Assembly: GCF_044142105.1 (NCBI RefSeq) | Contig: NZ_JBGTYM010000003.1 | Span: 186,001-250,000, forward strand | Length of the DNA: 64,000 nucleotides | Origin: Pseudogemmobacter sp044142105 | GTDB taxonomy: Bacteria; Pseudomonadota; Alphaproteobacteria; Rhodobacterales; Rhodobacteraceae | Direction of reading: 5' to 3' | Notes under the pieces: model-generated | Databases searched by the model: none | What the model was told of the DNA's origin: nothing | Seen by the model: the letters and a program-made list of their open reading frames with translations, nothing else | Position numbers and translations under genes: made by a program | Shown here: piece after piece, positions 26,465 to 34,911 of the stretch | How positions within the stretch are numbered: position 1 is the first letter of the stretch | How the letters are laid out: each line of letters opens with the position of its first letter

Positions 26465-28041
26465 CGCGTATCGCTGTCATCGCCGATCCCCATGTCCATG
26501 ACTGCGACTGGTCGCCCCGCGACAGCGGTCTTGGACGCGCGATCCGCACCTGGGCCGATACGGCGGCCTCGACCCGTGTCTTCAACGAAAGCCTGCCCGC
26601 CTTTCGCGCGGCCCTGCAACGAGCGGTGGATGAAGGCGCGCGCCTGGCCCTGCTGGTGGGCGACCTCACGGATGATGGGCAGGCGCCGAACATAAGGGCC
26701 GCGCTGCACGTGATCGCTGCCTTCCGCGACCGTTATGGGCTGCGCGTTCTGGCGACCCCCGGCAATCACGATCTTTTCGCCCTGTCCGGGCGGCCGCAGA
26801 ACAAGAATTTCGTTGGCATCAGCGGCGAAAGCGTACCCTTGCGCAGTGACACCTGCCCCGAGGCGGCGACGCTGGGCACGCAGGACGCGCTGGAGCGGAT
26901 GCGCTCGTTGGGCTATTGGCCCGATCCCGCCGATCTGCATTGGGAAACGCCTTTCGGTCACGACCCCGACTGGGCTGCGCGCAGCTATGAGGCCCGCAGC
27001 CCTGACGGATCGGCGTGCTGCCAGATGATCGACGCCTCCTATCTGGTCGAACCCGAGCCCGGCCTCTGGATCCTGTCTTTGGATGCCAATGTCTGTATCC
27101 CGCGTGGCGGCGCACAGGATTTCTCGCAAGCCTCTTCCTTCCACGATGCCACCGATGGCGGCTGGGCGGCGGTGATCGACCAGCGACCGCATCTGCTTGG
27201 CTGGATGGCGGATGTGGCGGCGCGCGCGCGGACGGCAGGAAAGCAACTGGTTGCCTTCTCGCATTACCCGCCGACCGACGTTCTGGGCGGGACGGGCGCC
27301 GGGGAAATCGCGCTCTTCGGTGCGACGGGTCTTGCCCGGCGCATCCCGCCGGAGGACGTTGCCCTGGGCTTTGCCGCCACCGGGGTAAGGCTGCATTTCT
27401 CGGGCCATCTGCATGTGAATGACACGGCCCGCCATGGCACGGGTGCCGAGGGCTTCTTCAACATCGCCGTGCCCTCGCCGGTCGGTTTCGCGCCCGCGAT
27501 GAAGATGCTGGACCTTGCGGACAACCAGGCGCGCATCCGCACGCTGTCATTGTCCGACATCTCTGGCCATGACCGCGCCTATCCCGCCTATCAGAGTGAG
27601 GCCGGGCGGACGGGCCAGCCCGCGCCCTTCGCCACCCATGCGCCCGACCACGGCACCTTTCTGGACCGGCATCTGACAGGTCTTGTGCAGGACCGCTACA
27701 TGGCGCGCGAATGGCCGTCGGACATGGTCGATTTCGCAAATCGTGCGCGGATGGCCGATCTGGCGGGCATTCTGGGGATCGAGGTCGAAACCCCAGACCT
27801 GCCGCTGCGCCATCTGGCCGAGGACTGGTATCGGCTGCGCAAGGCTGGCGTTTTGGCCGAGCCGTTCATTCCGGTCGAGCGGCTGGCGTTCTACCGCCTT
27901 TTTTGCGCCGAGATACCTGATCTGACGGGTGACAGCCTTGCCAGCCGCTTCGCCGCGCTGCTGCGCATTCTCAACGGCTACCTGAACCGCCTGCCAAATG
28001 GCGATTTCAGCATGGAACTCAACGCCCTGAAGATAAGCTAG
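26461..28041 (+). CDS. Calcineurin-like metallophosphoesterase
   Basis: 526 residues, GTG start overlapping the previous stop. The five metal motifs are visible in order: ADPHVHD (Asp9, His11), VGDLTDDG (Asp68), TPGNHD (Asn102, His103), FSHYPPT and SGHLHVND. A C-terminal region of about 150 residues (from about 370) matches no domain I recognise and may shape specificity. No signal peptide, so it acts on imported compounds. The family includes cyclic-nucleotide and glycerophosphodiester phosphodiesterases. A diesterase feeding its product to the two monophosphatases would make a logical pathway. Converges on the LacI gene with a 4-nt overlap. Confidence 0.87.
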   Translation: MTRIAVIADPHVHDCDWSPRDSGLGRAIRTWADTAASTRVFNESLPAFRAALQRAVDEGARLALLVGDLTDDGQAPNIRAALHVIAAFRDRYGLRVLATPGNHDLFALSGRPQNKNFVGISGESVPLRSDTCPEAATLGTQDALERMRSLGYWPDPADLHWETPFGHDPDWAARSYEARSPDGSACCQMIDASYLVEPEPGLWILSLDANVCIPRGGAQDFSQASSFHDATDGGWAAVIDQRPHLLGWMADVAARARTAGKQLVAFSHYPPTDVLGGTGAGEIALFGATGLARRIPPEDVALGFAATGVRLHFSGHLHVNDTARHGTGAEGFFNIAVPSPVGFAPAMKMLDLADNQARIRTLSLSDISGHDRAYPAYQSEAGRTGQPAPFATHAPDHGTFLDRHLTGLVQDRYMAREWPSDMVDFANRARMADLAGILGIEVETPDLPLRHLAEDWYRLRKAGVLAEPFIPVERLAFYRLFCAEIPDLTGDSLASRFAALLRILNGYLNRLPNGDFSMELNALKIS

Positions 28042-29123
28042 GGCCGCACCGTCTTGCGCCAGATCACCTGGGCGGGAAAGCGGCGGATCTGCGGCTCTTC
28101 CGGCTCATCCCCGTCCAATACCTCGGCGATATGGGCCGCGATTTCCGGGAGCGGCTGCCGGAAGGTGGTCAGGTCATAGCCCAGCCAGCCCGCCGCATTG
28201 ATGTCATCAAAGCCCACCACGCAAAGATCCTGCGGCAGTCTGAGCTTGAATTCGATCCGCGCCGCATCGAGGAAGCCCAAGGCCAGCAGGTCCGTCGCGC
28301 AGAATACCCCGTCCGGGCGCTTCGATCCCGCCAGTAGCTGCCGTGCGCTTTCGGCCCCGGCAGCGTATCCGGTCGGCCCGGCGCGGCTGACCACTGCCTC
28401 GACCCCTGCTTCGTGCGCCGCGGCCACAAAAGCCTCTTCCCGCGCGACGATGCTGGGTGTTCCGGCGGTCGAAGACACGACCGCGAGCCGCTCGCACCCC
28501 GCGCGGCGCAGCATGAAACAGGCTTCCGCCGCCGCGATCTCGTTCTCGATCAGGACGATATGCGCGCCCTTGCGGGCATCGGCGCGGTTGATCAGGATCA
28601 TCCGCTGGCCATTGTCGATGCAGGTCTCAATCAGCGACAGCGGCGGCGCGCCGGAAAGGACGACCGTGGCATCCGCCCGGTAGTTCAGCGTCTGGCGCAA
28701 GGCCGCCTCGACATTCGCCGCCACACCCGAGGTGTTCAGCACCATCACCACCTTGCCCTTGGCCTGGAGCTGATGGGTCAGCACCTCGACAAAGCTTGAC
28801 TGGAACGGGGTCTGAAGCTCGGCCACGATCAGGCAGACAATGCCCGAGCGGTGATGGATCAGCCCGCGCGCCAGGTGGTTGACGTGATAGCCCAGCTTCT
28901 CGGCCGCAGCCAAAACGCGGGCACGTGTGTCCGCCGAAACGCTTGCCCCGTCGGTGAACGTGCGCGACACGGCCGAGCGCGACACGCCTGCCAGTTCAGC
29001 CACCTTGCTGGCGCTGACCGAGGGTTTCTTCGGCTTGTTCTTCGGTTTGGGCAAGGTCTCTGACCGCTTTGCACAGGTTTGGGCGTCTTTTCGCGCGGTG
29101 CACAATAGCCTGATGGCCCGCAA
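28038..29123 (-). CDS. LacI-family transcriptional regulator
   Basis: Up to 361 residues. The helix-turn-helix is SKVAELAGVSRSAVSRTFTD, preceded by a basic Lys/Pro-rich tail, and the hinge region includes RVLAAAEKLGYHVNHLARGL. The periplasmic-binding-protein-like sensor domain follows (IVCLIVAELQTPF to CVVGFDDINAAGWLGYDL). The frame opens with TTG at 29123. There is no ATG before the helix-turn-helix, so the start is uncertain and may be further inside. Transcribed towards the phosphatase genes and ending in a 4-nt convergent overlap. The TTGCAC-N4-GTGCAA-type sites, including one in its own leader (29190), are its likely operators. Confidence 0.88.
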   Translation of the reverse strand: MRAIRLLCTARKDAQTCAKRSETLPKPKNKPKKPSVSASKVAELAGVSRSAVSRTFTDGASVSADTRARVLAAAEKLGYHVNHLARGLIHHRSGIVCLIVAELQTPFQSSFVEVLTHQLQAKGKVVMVLNTSGVAANVEAALRQTLNYRADATVVLSGAPPLSLIETCIDNGQRMILINRADARKGAHIVLIENEIAAAEACFMLRRAGCERLAVVSSTAGTPSIVAREEAFVAAAHEAGVEAVVSRAGPTGYAAGAESARQLLAGSKRPDGVFCATDLLALGFLDAARIEFKLRLPQDLCVVGFDDINAAGWLGYDLTTFRQPLPEIAAHIAEVLDGDEPEEPQIRRFPAQVIWRKTVRP

Positions 29124-29189
29124 TTGCTACTATTTTTGCCGATATGCGCCGTCGCGATGAAAATTGCTGTCGCAAAACAGTCATACTTC

Positions 29190-29205
29190 TTGCACGCCTG
29201 TGCGG
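29190..29205. promoter_or_regulatory. LacI-type operator D (autoregulatory candidate)
   Basis: TTGCACGCCTGTGCGG: left half perfect, right half 4 of 6 against the consensus TTGCAC-N4-GTGCAA. It lies 66 nt upstream of the LacI reading frame, where a self-regulatory site is expected. Weakest of the four sites. Confidence 0.5.
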
Positions 29206-29519
29206 ACAGGCGCCGATTGAGCAGGGCACAGGTTGCCGCCGCAGCATAGGGTCGGACCCGTAGCTCTTGCATCTGCTGCGCGATTCAGCCTCGGAAAGGA
29301 GACTGAGCGACGAGCAAGCTTTTCTGCCGAATGGACGGTCTAAAGGCGCGCTTTCCGCCCGGCTTCCCGAAGAGCCACGGCAAAGCGCGCCCCGATGACC
29401 GGCGGGGCTCGGTTCAGGTATGCGTTGAGAGACAAGGGGATAAAGCTCTGCGACCCTGGCCGGATGCCTCGCCGCAACCGCCCTGTTCTGGCTATGGAGC
29501 GGGATAGAGTCGTGAGCCT
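29206..29519 (+). pseudogene. Intergenic stretch with IS5-type transposase C-terminal remnant
   Basis: No intact gene in about 410 bases between the LacI and IclR genes. From about 29390, one frame reads RYALRDKGIKLCDPGR and a second frame, after a shift, reads CLAATALFWLW followed by a stop at about 29517. These resemble the DALKDKGIKPCIPGR block and the hydrophobic C-terminal end of IS5-family transposases. The rest, up to about 29390, I cannot identify. Likely a worn insertion scar at the junction between the organophosphate cluster and the aromatic cluster. The outer limits are approximate. Confidence 0.4.
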
Positions 29520-29535
29520 AAAGCCATTCCGTTCT

Positions 29536-30294
29536 TCACCTCAGGATTCCCCGCATTTGCGCCTGTAGCGCCAAAAGCTCTGGGAGGAATCGCGTCTTGA
29601 GATCGACGACCTTGGCATGGCTGGCGGCCACACCGACGTTCACGGCAGCGACAATGCGGCCGAACATGTCGAACAAAGGCACTCCCACCGAGCGCAGACC
29701 GAGCTCGATCTCTTGGTCGATCAGGGCATAGCCCTGTGCGCGCACCTGCGCCAATTCGGCCAGGATGGCTTGCGGATCGGTCAAGGTGTGCGGTGTTCTT
29801 GCGGGCAATGGAGCGCGGCCCAGTCGCATCTCTGCCTCGGGTTCGGGCAGGGCCGCCAGCATGACCCGACCCATGCTTGTGCAATAGGCGGGCAGGCGGG
29901 ATCCGGGCATCAGCGCGATCGACATCACCTTCTGCTGCGCGGCGCGGGCGACATAGACGATCTCAGCGCCGTCCAGGATTGAGACCGAAGAGCTTTCGCC
30001 AATCCGCTCGGACAGCGCATCCAGCAAGGGCTGCACCAGCTGCGGCAGCGGCATGCTTGCCAGGCAAGCCGTCCCCAGCCGCAGCACGCGCGGCGTAAGT
30101 GTGAAGTACTTTCCGTCCCAAACGGCATAGCCCTGATGGGTGAGCGTGAGGAGGCAGCGGCGCGCCGTTGCCCGGTCAAGGCCCGAACTGGCGGCGACCT
30201 GGGCGATGGATTGGCGCGGCGTCTCGGCGCCGAAGGTCTCGATCACCGCCAGGCCTTTGGCAAGGCCGGTCATCATGTCACGTTCGGAGATCAC
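29536..30294 (-). CDS. IclR-family regulator of the pcaIJF operon (PcaR/PcaU-like)
   Basis: 252 residues. N-terminal winged helix (QSIAQVAASSGLDRATARRCLLTLTHQGYAVW split around residues 28-60) and a C-terminal effector domain with SILDGAEIVYVARA and CTSMGRVMLAALP. These are typical of the PcaR/PcaU/PobR subgroup that senses beta-ketoadipate or protocatechuate. Divergent from pcaI, with a 39-bp inverted-repeat element starting 13 nt from its start codon. Probably activates pcaIJF and controls itself. Confidence 0.88.
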   Translation of the reverse strand: MISERDMMTGLAKGLAVIETFGAETPRQSIAQVAASSGLDRATARRCLLTLTHQGYAVWDGKYFTLTPRVLRLGTACLASMPLPQLVQPLLDALSERIGESSSVSILDGAEIVYVARAAQQKVMSIALMPGSRLPAYCTSMGRVMLAALPEPEAEMRLGRAPLPARTPHTLTDPQAILAELAQVRAQGYALIDQEIELGLRSVGVPLFDMFGRIVAAVNVGVAASHAKVVDLKTRFLPELLALQAQMRGILR

Positions 30295-30306
30295 GCGGCC
30301 TTATCC

Positions 30307-30345
30307 TTTGTGCGATATGCTAACAAATACTCCATATCGCACAAA
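30307..30345. promoter_or_regulatory. Large perfect inverted repeat, probable IclR/PcaR operator
   Basis: Arms TTTGTGCGATATG (30307-30319) and CATATCGCACAAA (30333-30345) are exact reverse complements over 13 nt, with a 13-nt AT-rich spacer. It sits between the divergent IclR gene (13 nt) and pcaI (81 nt). The length and position fit an IclR-family binding site overlapping the regulator's own promoter. The assignment to this IclR protein is inferred from adjacency. Confidence 0.75.
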
Positions 30346-30426
30346 CCGAATTTACGCATCCGGAAATCGACCCTATGGCTGACCCAAAAATAGAACCTGG
30401 GCGCGAGGCGTTCGGAAAGGGCCAGC

Positions 30427-31158
30427 ATGGATAAGACAGTCGCCGACCTGGGCACAGCAGTGGGCGGAATCGCGGATGGCATGACCGTGATGATCGGCGG
30501 TTTCGGCGGCGCGGGCGCACCGATCGAGCTGATCCACGCGCTGATCGACCGCTTTCGCGCATCGGGCCATCCCAAGAATCTCACAATCGTTAACAACAAC
30601 GCGGGCAATGGCCATGTCGGACTGGCTGCGCTGATCGAGGCGGGGATGGTGCGGAAGCTGATCTGTTCCTTCCCGCGATCCGCCGATCCCGTCGTGTTCA
30701 CCGAGCTGTATCTGGCTGGCAAGATCGAGCTGGAACTGGTGCCGCAGGGTACCTTGGCCGAGCGTATCCGGGCGGGCGGCGCGGGCATTCCGGCGTTCTA
30801 TACGCCAACCTCCTTCGGAACCGATCTTGCCAAGGGCAAGCCGGTCGAAGAGTTCGAGGGCCGGTCCTATGTTCGCGAGCGCTGGTTGAAGGCAGATGTG
30901 GCGCTGGTGAAGGCTGAGCTGGCCGACCGGCATGGCAATCTGACCTACCGTGCGGCCTCACGCAATTTCGGGCCGCTGATGTGCATGGCAGCGGCGCAGA
31001 CAGTGGTGCAGGCGCGCCGCATCGTAGCGCCGGGCGAAATCGACCCCGAACATGTGATCACGCCGGGCATCTTCGTGCAGACCGTGGTCGAGGTCGCCGC
31101 GCCGGTGCAGGAGGAAGATCTGAACCGCGCCCAAGCCATCTATCCGCTGGAGGCCTGA
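30427..31158 (+). CDS. pcaI: 3-oxoadipate CoA-transferase subunit A
   Basis: 243 residues. Glycine-rich CoA-transferase I motif MIGGFGGAGAP near residue 20-30, followed by NLTIVNNNAGNG and the block CSFPRSADPVVFTE. It transfers CoA from succinyl-CoA to beta-ketoadipate together with PcaJ. Start ATG with the ribosome site GAAAGGG, and 3 nt separate it from pcaJ. First gene of pcaIJF under the IclR regulator encoded divergently. Confidence 0.94.
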   Translation: MDKTVADLGTAVGGIADGMTVMIGGFGGAGAPIELIHALIDRFRASGHPKNLTIVNNNAGNGHVGLAALIEAGMVRKLICSFPRSADPVVFTELYLAGKIELELVPQGTLAERIRAGGAGIPAFYTPTSFGTDLAKGKPVEEFEGRSYVRERWLKADVALVKAELADRHGNLTYRAASRNFGPLMCMAAAQTVVQARRIVAPGEIDPEHVITPGIFVQTVVEVAAPVQEEDLNRAQAIYPLEA

Positions 31159-31161
31159 GAC

Positions 31162-31830
31162 ATGGACAAGCTGAGCAACAACCAGATCGCCTGGCGCGCG
31201 GCGCAGGACATTGCCGACGGGGCCTATGTGAACCTGGGCATCGGCTTTCCCGAGAAGGTGGCACAATACCAACCGCCGGGGCGCGAGGCGATTTTCCATA
31301 CCGAAAACGGCATCCTGAACTTCGGCGAAAGCCCCGAGAAGGGACAGGAAGATTGGGATGTGATCAACGCAGGCAAGAAGGCCGTCACGGTCAAGCCCGG
31401 GACCGCCTTCTTCCACCATGCCGACAGTTTCGCCATGGTCCGGGGCGGGCATCTGGATGTGGCCATTCTGGGCGCCTACGAGGTCGCCGAGACCGGCGAT
31501 CTGGCGAACTGGTCCACCGGACCCAGGGGCGTGCCTGCGGTCGGCGGGGCAATGGACCTGGTCCATGGCGCCAAACGCGTGGCCGTCATCACTGATCATG
31601 TCACCAAGGACGGCAAGCCCAAAATCCTGAAAAGCTGCACCTTGCCCTTGACTGGGGTCGCCTGCGTGACGCGGGTCTATACCTCGCTGGCGGTGCTGGA
31701 TATCGAAGGCGGGCGGTTCGTGCTGCGGGAAAAGCTGGCCACGGTCTCGCTGGATGACCTGCAGGCTTTGACGGAGGCCGAATTGCTGGTGCCCGGCCCT
31801 GTGACCGACCTTATTTGCCCGGACCTGTAA
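31162..31830 (+). CDS. pcaJ: 3-oxoadipate CoA-transferase subunit B
   Basis: 222 residues. The catalytic glutamate that carries CoA is in the motif FHTENGILNFGE (about residues 45-56). The typical NLGIGFPEKVA and GAMDLVHGAKRV segments are also present. Forms the enzyme with PcaI. The stop is 2 nt before the thiolase ATG, so pcaI, pcaJ and pcaF are one tightly packed unit. Confidence 0.94.
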   Translation: MDKLSNNQIAWRAAQDIADGAYVNLGIGFPEKVAQYQPPGREAIFHTENGILNFGESPEKGQEDWDVINAGKKAVTVKPGTAFFHHADSFAMVRGGHLDVAILGAYEVAETGDLANWSTGPRGVPAVGGAMDLVHGAKRVAVITDHVTKDGKPKILKSCTLPLTGVACVTRVYTSLAVLDIEGGRFVLREKLATVSLDDLQALTEAELLVPGPVTDLICPDL

Positions 31831-31832
31831 CC

Positions 31833-33032
31833 ATGACCGACGTCTTCATCTGCGACTATATCCGCACGCCGATCGGCCGTTTCGGCGGCGCGCTGTCGTC
31901 GGTTCGGGCCGACGATCTTGGCGCCGTGCCGCTGCGCGCTCTGATCGAGCGCAATCCGCAGGTCGATTGGGAGGCGGTCGATGACGTGATCTTCGGCTGC
32001 GCCAATCAGGCGGGAGAGGATAACCGGAATGTCGCCCGTATGTCCGTGCTGCTGGCGGGGTTGCCGGTGGGCGTGACAGGCACGACCATCAACCGGCTTT
32101 GCGGATCGGGCATGGATGCGGTTCTGGCCGCAGCCCGGCAGATCGCGGCGGGCGAGGCGAGTCTGATGATTGCGGGCGGGGTCGAAAGCATGAGCCGTGC
32201 CCCCTTTGTCATGCCCAAGGCCGAAAGCGCCTTTTCCCGCGCGGCCGAGATCCATGACACCACGATCGGCTGGCGCTTCGTCAATCCGGCGATGAAGGCG
32301 GCCTATGGTATCGATTCCATGCCGCAGACGGGTCAGAACGTCGCCGATGACTACGGCATCAGCCGCGCGGCGCAGGATGGCATGGCTCTGGCAAGCCAGG
32401 GCAAGGCCGCGGCGGCGCAAGAGAATGGCCGTCTCGCCAAAGAGATCGTCCCGGTCAGCATCCCGCAGCGCAAGGGCGATCCGGTGATCGTCAGCCAAGA
32501 CGAACATCCGCGCGCTACGACGCCCGAGGCGCTGGCCAAGTTGAAGCCGCTCTTCGCGGACGGTTCCGTCACCGCAGGCAATGCGTCGGGGGTGAATGAT
32601 GGAGCGGCCGCGTTGATCCTTGCCAATGGTGCGATGGCCGAGAAATACGGCCTCAGACCGATGGCCCGCGTCCTGGGCGGGGCCACGGCGGGCGTTCCGC
32701 CGCGGGTCATGGGGATCGGGCCAGCGCCCGCCAGCCAGAAGCTGATGGCAAGGCTGGGCCTGACCCAGGACCAGTTCGACGTGATCGAACTGAACGAAGC
32801 GTTTGCGGCTCAGGGCATAGCCACGCTGCGGCAACTGGGCATCGCCGATGACGATCCGCGGGTGAACCCGAATGGCGGCGCCATCGCGCTTGGCCATCCT
32901 TTGGGGATGTCGGGCGCGCGGATCGCCGGCACGGCCGCCCTGCAACTGTCTCTCATGGGGGGCAAGCGCGCGCTGGCCACGATGTGCATCGGCGTCGGCC
33001 AGGGCATCGCCCTGGCGATGGAGCGGGTGTGA
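31833..33032 (+). CDS. pcaF: 3-oxoadipyl-CoA thiolase
   Basis: 399 residues, the normal length for PcaF. Nucleophilic Cys in NRLCGSGMDAV (about residue 90), His in GGAIALGHPLGMSGAR and the second Cys in ATMCIGVGQGIAL. Splits beta-ketoadipyl-CoA into succinyl-CoA and acetyl-CoA, the last step of the pathway. The ATG at 31833 is preferred over an earlier in-frame start inside pcaJ. The plain acetyl-CoA acetyltransferase alternative is unlikely given pcaIJ next door. Confidence 0.93.
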   Translation: MTDVFICDYIRTPIGRFGGALSSVRADDLGAVPLRALIERNPQVDWEAVDDVIFGCANQAGEDNRNVARMSVLLAGLPVGVTGTTINRLCGSGMDAVLAAARQIAAGEASLMIAGGVESMSRAPFVMPKAESAFSRAAEIHDTTIGWRFVNPAMKAAYGIDSMPQTGQNVADDYGISRAAQDGMALASQGKAAAAQENGRLAKEIVPVSIPQRKGDPVIVSQDEHPRATTPEALAKLKPLFADGSVTAGNASGVNDGAAALILANGAMAEKYGLRPMARVLGGATAGVPPRVMGIGPAPASQKLMARLGLTQDQFDVIELNEAFAAQGIATLRQLGIADDDPRVNPNGGAIALGHPLGMSGARIAGTAALQLSLMGGKRALATMCIGVGQGIALAMERV

Positions 33033-33611
33033 CGCGGTTCTGATGATTATACGCTTCCTTCACAGCCTTGATGCGCCGAGTGGGTTGCCTGCGATCCACT
33101 TTCGCAGGCCTTTGTGGAGATGAGCGGTTTCCCGATCTTTCGACAGATTCCCGGCTGATGTACGCGACTGCCCGCACCTGCTGATCAGTTTCGATTGCGT
33201 CGAAGCAGACTACGGCTGGCGGTTGTCGGCGATGGGCGGCGTGCGGCCGCTGACGGTTGTAGAAAGCGATCCAGCGCCCGACGCCAACCTTGGCTTGCGA
33301 CCCGGCCTCCCAAGCGTGCAGCTGCCCCGCGCGCGGTAAGAGCCGTTGGCTTTCCGTATCCGCATGCCGGTCGGCATCGGGGACTGCGACTTGACCGGGA
33401 TTGCCTTTCAAACGGGCTCTATCGCCATGCCGGTCGGGCTGCCGGAGGCGTTCCGTTGACCTTGTGATATTAATGCAATTTGACTGAAGGCTGGCTTGGC
33501 GGGTGGAGCATCGGTTGCTCCAGACTTTGCTGACCGATCACGCGGCGCGGCCGTGGGACAAGATGTTGCGCGCGGTGCTGTTGCGGCAGAGGGGCGAGGC
33601 AGGGCGACGCG
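33033..33611 (-). pseudogene. Intergenic stretch with IS3-type transposase C-terminal remnant
   Basis: Within this roughly 580-base gap the minus strand between about 33321 and 33163 encodes LHAWEAGSQAKVGVGRWIAF and then YNRQRPHAAHRRQPPAVVCF. This is the DDE-domain C-terminus of an IS3-family transposase (the usual form is FYNxxRPHxxL). The upstream part of the protein is missing or out of frame. No terminal repeats were found. The remaining bases up to the AroE-like gene show nothing recognisable. It marks an insertion or rearrangement between pcaF and the quinate/shikimate block. Confidence 0.6.
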
Positions 33612-34463
33612 TCAGCCGCCGGTCATCCGCGCGAAATGTGCTGTCATCCGCCCGGCATCCGGCTCGCGCCCGGTGAACAGGCGAAAGGCGGCGACGGCCT
33701 GAAACACCGCCATGCCGCCGCCGTCCAGAACCCGGCAACCGCGGGATTTGGCATGCCGAAGCAGCGCGGTTTCCAGCGGAAAATAGACGATCTCGGCCAC
33801 CCAATGCCGGGGCATCAGCAGGTCCACATCCACCGGCAGGCCGGGATGTGCCTCCATCCCCATCGGCGTGGCGTTGATTAGACCGTCGACCTGCGCCATT
33901 GCGCTGGCCAGATAGGGCGTCGCGACGGCCAGGGCGGCGCCGGCCCTCGCGTTCAGGTCGGCCTCGAGCGCCTCGGCCCGTGCTGCGTCGGCGTCATGCA
34001 GCCACAGCCTGCCGACCCCAAGCCGCAGGCAAGCATGGGCCACGGCCACCCCCGCGCCACCCGCCCCGACCAGAAGTACATTGTCGAAGGCCACGTCTGG
34101 CAGACCACGGCGGAAGCTCTCGGCAAAGCCGGACCAGTCGGTGTTGTGACCGATCCGGCGTCCGTCACGGAACAGCACCGTGTTCACTGCGCCCAGCTGG
34201 GCGGCATCCTCGGACAGGTCATCCAGCAGGGGAATGACCCGCTGCTTGCAGGGATGGGTGATGTTCACGCCCGCAAACCCCTGTGCCTCGGCCTCGGCCA
34301 GCAGATCCGGCAGCGCCTCTGGCCCAAGGCCGCGGGCGGTCAGGTCGATCAACTCATAGCTCAGGGGCAGGCCCTGCGCCCGCGCCTCCTCCATATGCAG
34401 AAGGGGTGATTTCGACTGCTGGATGCCTGCGCCGATCAGGCCGACGCGGAGTAGCCCCGCCAT
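33612..34463 (-). CDS. Shikimate/quinate dehydrogenase (AroE-like)
   Basis: 283 residues. Substrate-binding start GLIGAGIQQSKSPLLH, catalytic Lys in GVNITHPCKQ, Asp in NTDWSGF, nucleotide motif VGAGGAGVAVAHAC and C-terminal DGGGMAVFQAV. It follows AroQ and a TRAP transporter in one operon. A biosynthetic role is therefore less likely than oxidation of quinate or shikimate taken up from outside. Start at 34463, 4 nt after the AroQ stop. A second, divergent family member is at 52466. Confidence 0.88.
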   Translation of the reverse strand: MAGLLRVGLIGAGIQQSKSPLLHMEEARAQGLPLSYELIDLTARGLGPEALPDLLAEAEAQGFAGVNITHPCKQRVIPLLDDLSEDAAQLGAVNTVLFRDGRRIGHNTDWSGFAESFRRGLPDVAFDNVLLVGAGGAGVAVAHACLRLGVGRLWLHDADAARAEALEADLNARAGAALAVATPYLASAMAQVDGLINATPMGMEAHPGLPVDVDLLMPRHWVAEIVYFPLETALLRHAKSRGCRVLDGGGMAVFQAVAAFRLFTGREPDAGRMTAHFARMTGG

Positions 34464-34467
34464 GATT

Positions 34468-34896
34468 TCAGCCGATTAGGTCCAGAAGCGCCCGCACCGC
34501 CACGCGGTAGCCGTTCGGGCCCAGCCCTGCGATCACCGCCGTCACCACCGGCGACACCAGCGAGCGGTGATAGACCGCCTCGCGCGCGTGGATGTTCGAG
34601 ATGTGAAGCTCGATCTTCGGCGCGCTGAACATCTTCAGCGCATCCATCACCGGCACCGAAGTGAAGGTCAGGCCAGCCGGGTTGATGATCAGCCCCGCGG
34701 CCTTGGCGTCGATTGCCTCATGCACCCAGTCGATCAGCTGATACTCCGCGTTGGTTTGGCGGAACTCCACCGGATGATCGCCCGCCGCGTCACGCGACCA
34801 TGCCTCGACCTCGGCCAGGGTGGTGTGGCCGTAGATCTCGGGCTCGCGCTTGCCCAGGCGGTTCAGGTTGGGGCCGTTCAGGATGTAAAGGGTCAT
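34468..34896 (-). CDS. aroQ: Type II 3-dehydroquinate dehydratase
   Basis: 142 residues, normal for the small dodecameric type. Landmarks: LNGPNLNRLGKREPEIYG (catalytic Tyr), QTNAEYQLIDWVHEA, INPAGLTFTSVPV and ELHISNIHAREAVYHRS (His and Arg). Converts 3-dehydroquinate to 3-dehydroshikimate. Placed between TRAP transporter genes and the AroE-like gene, so probably catabolic (QuiB/QutE-like use). Confidence 0.93.
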   Translation of the reverse strand: MTLYILNGPNLNRLGKREPEIYGHTTLAEVEAWSRDAAGDHPVEFRQTNAEYQLIDWVHEAIDAKAAGLIINPAGLTFTSVPVMDALKMFSAPKIELHISNIHAREAVYHRSLVSPVVTAVIAGLGPNGYRVAVRALLDLIG

Positions 34897-34911
34897 TCAG
34901 GTCACCAAAGG

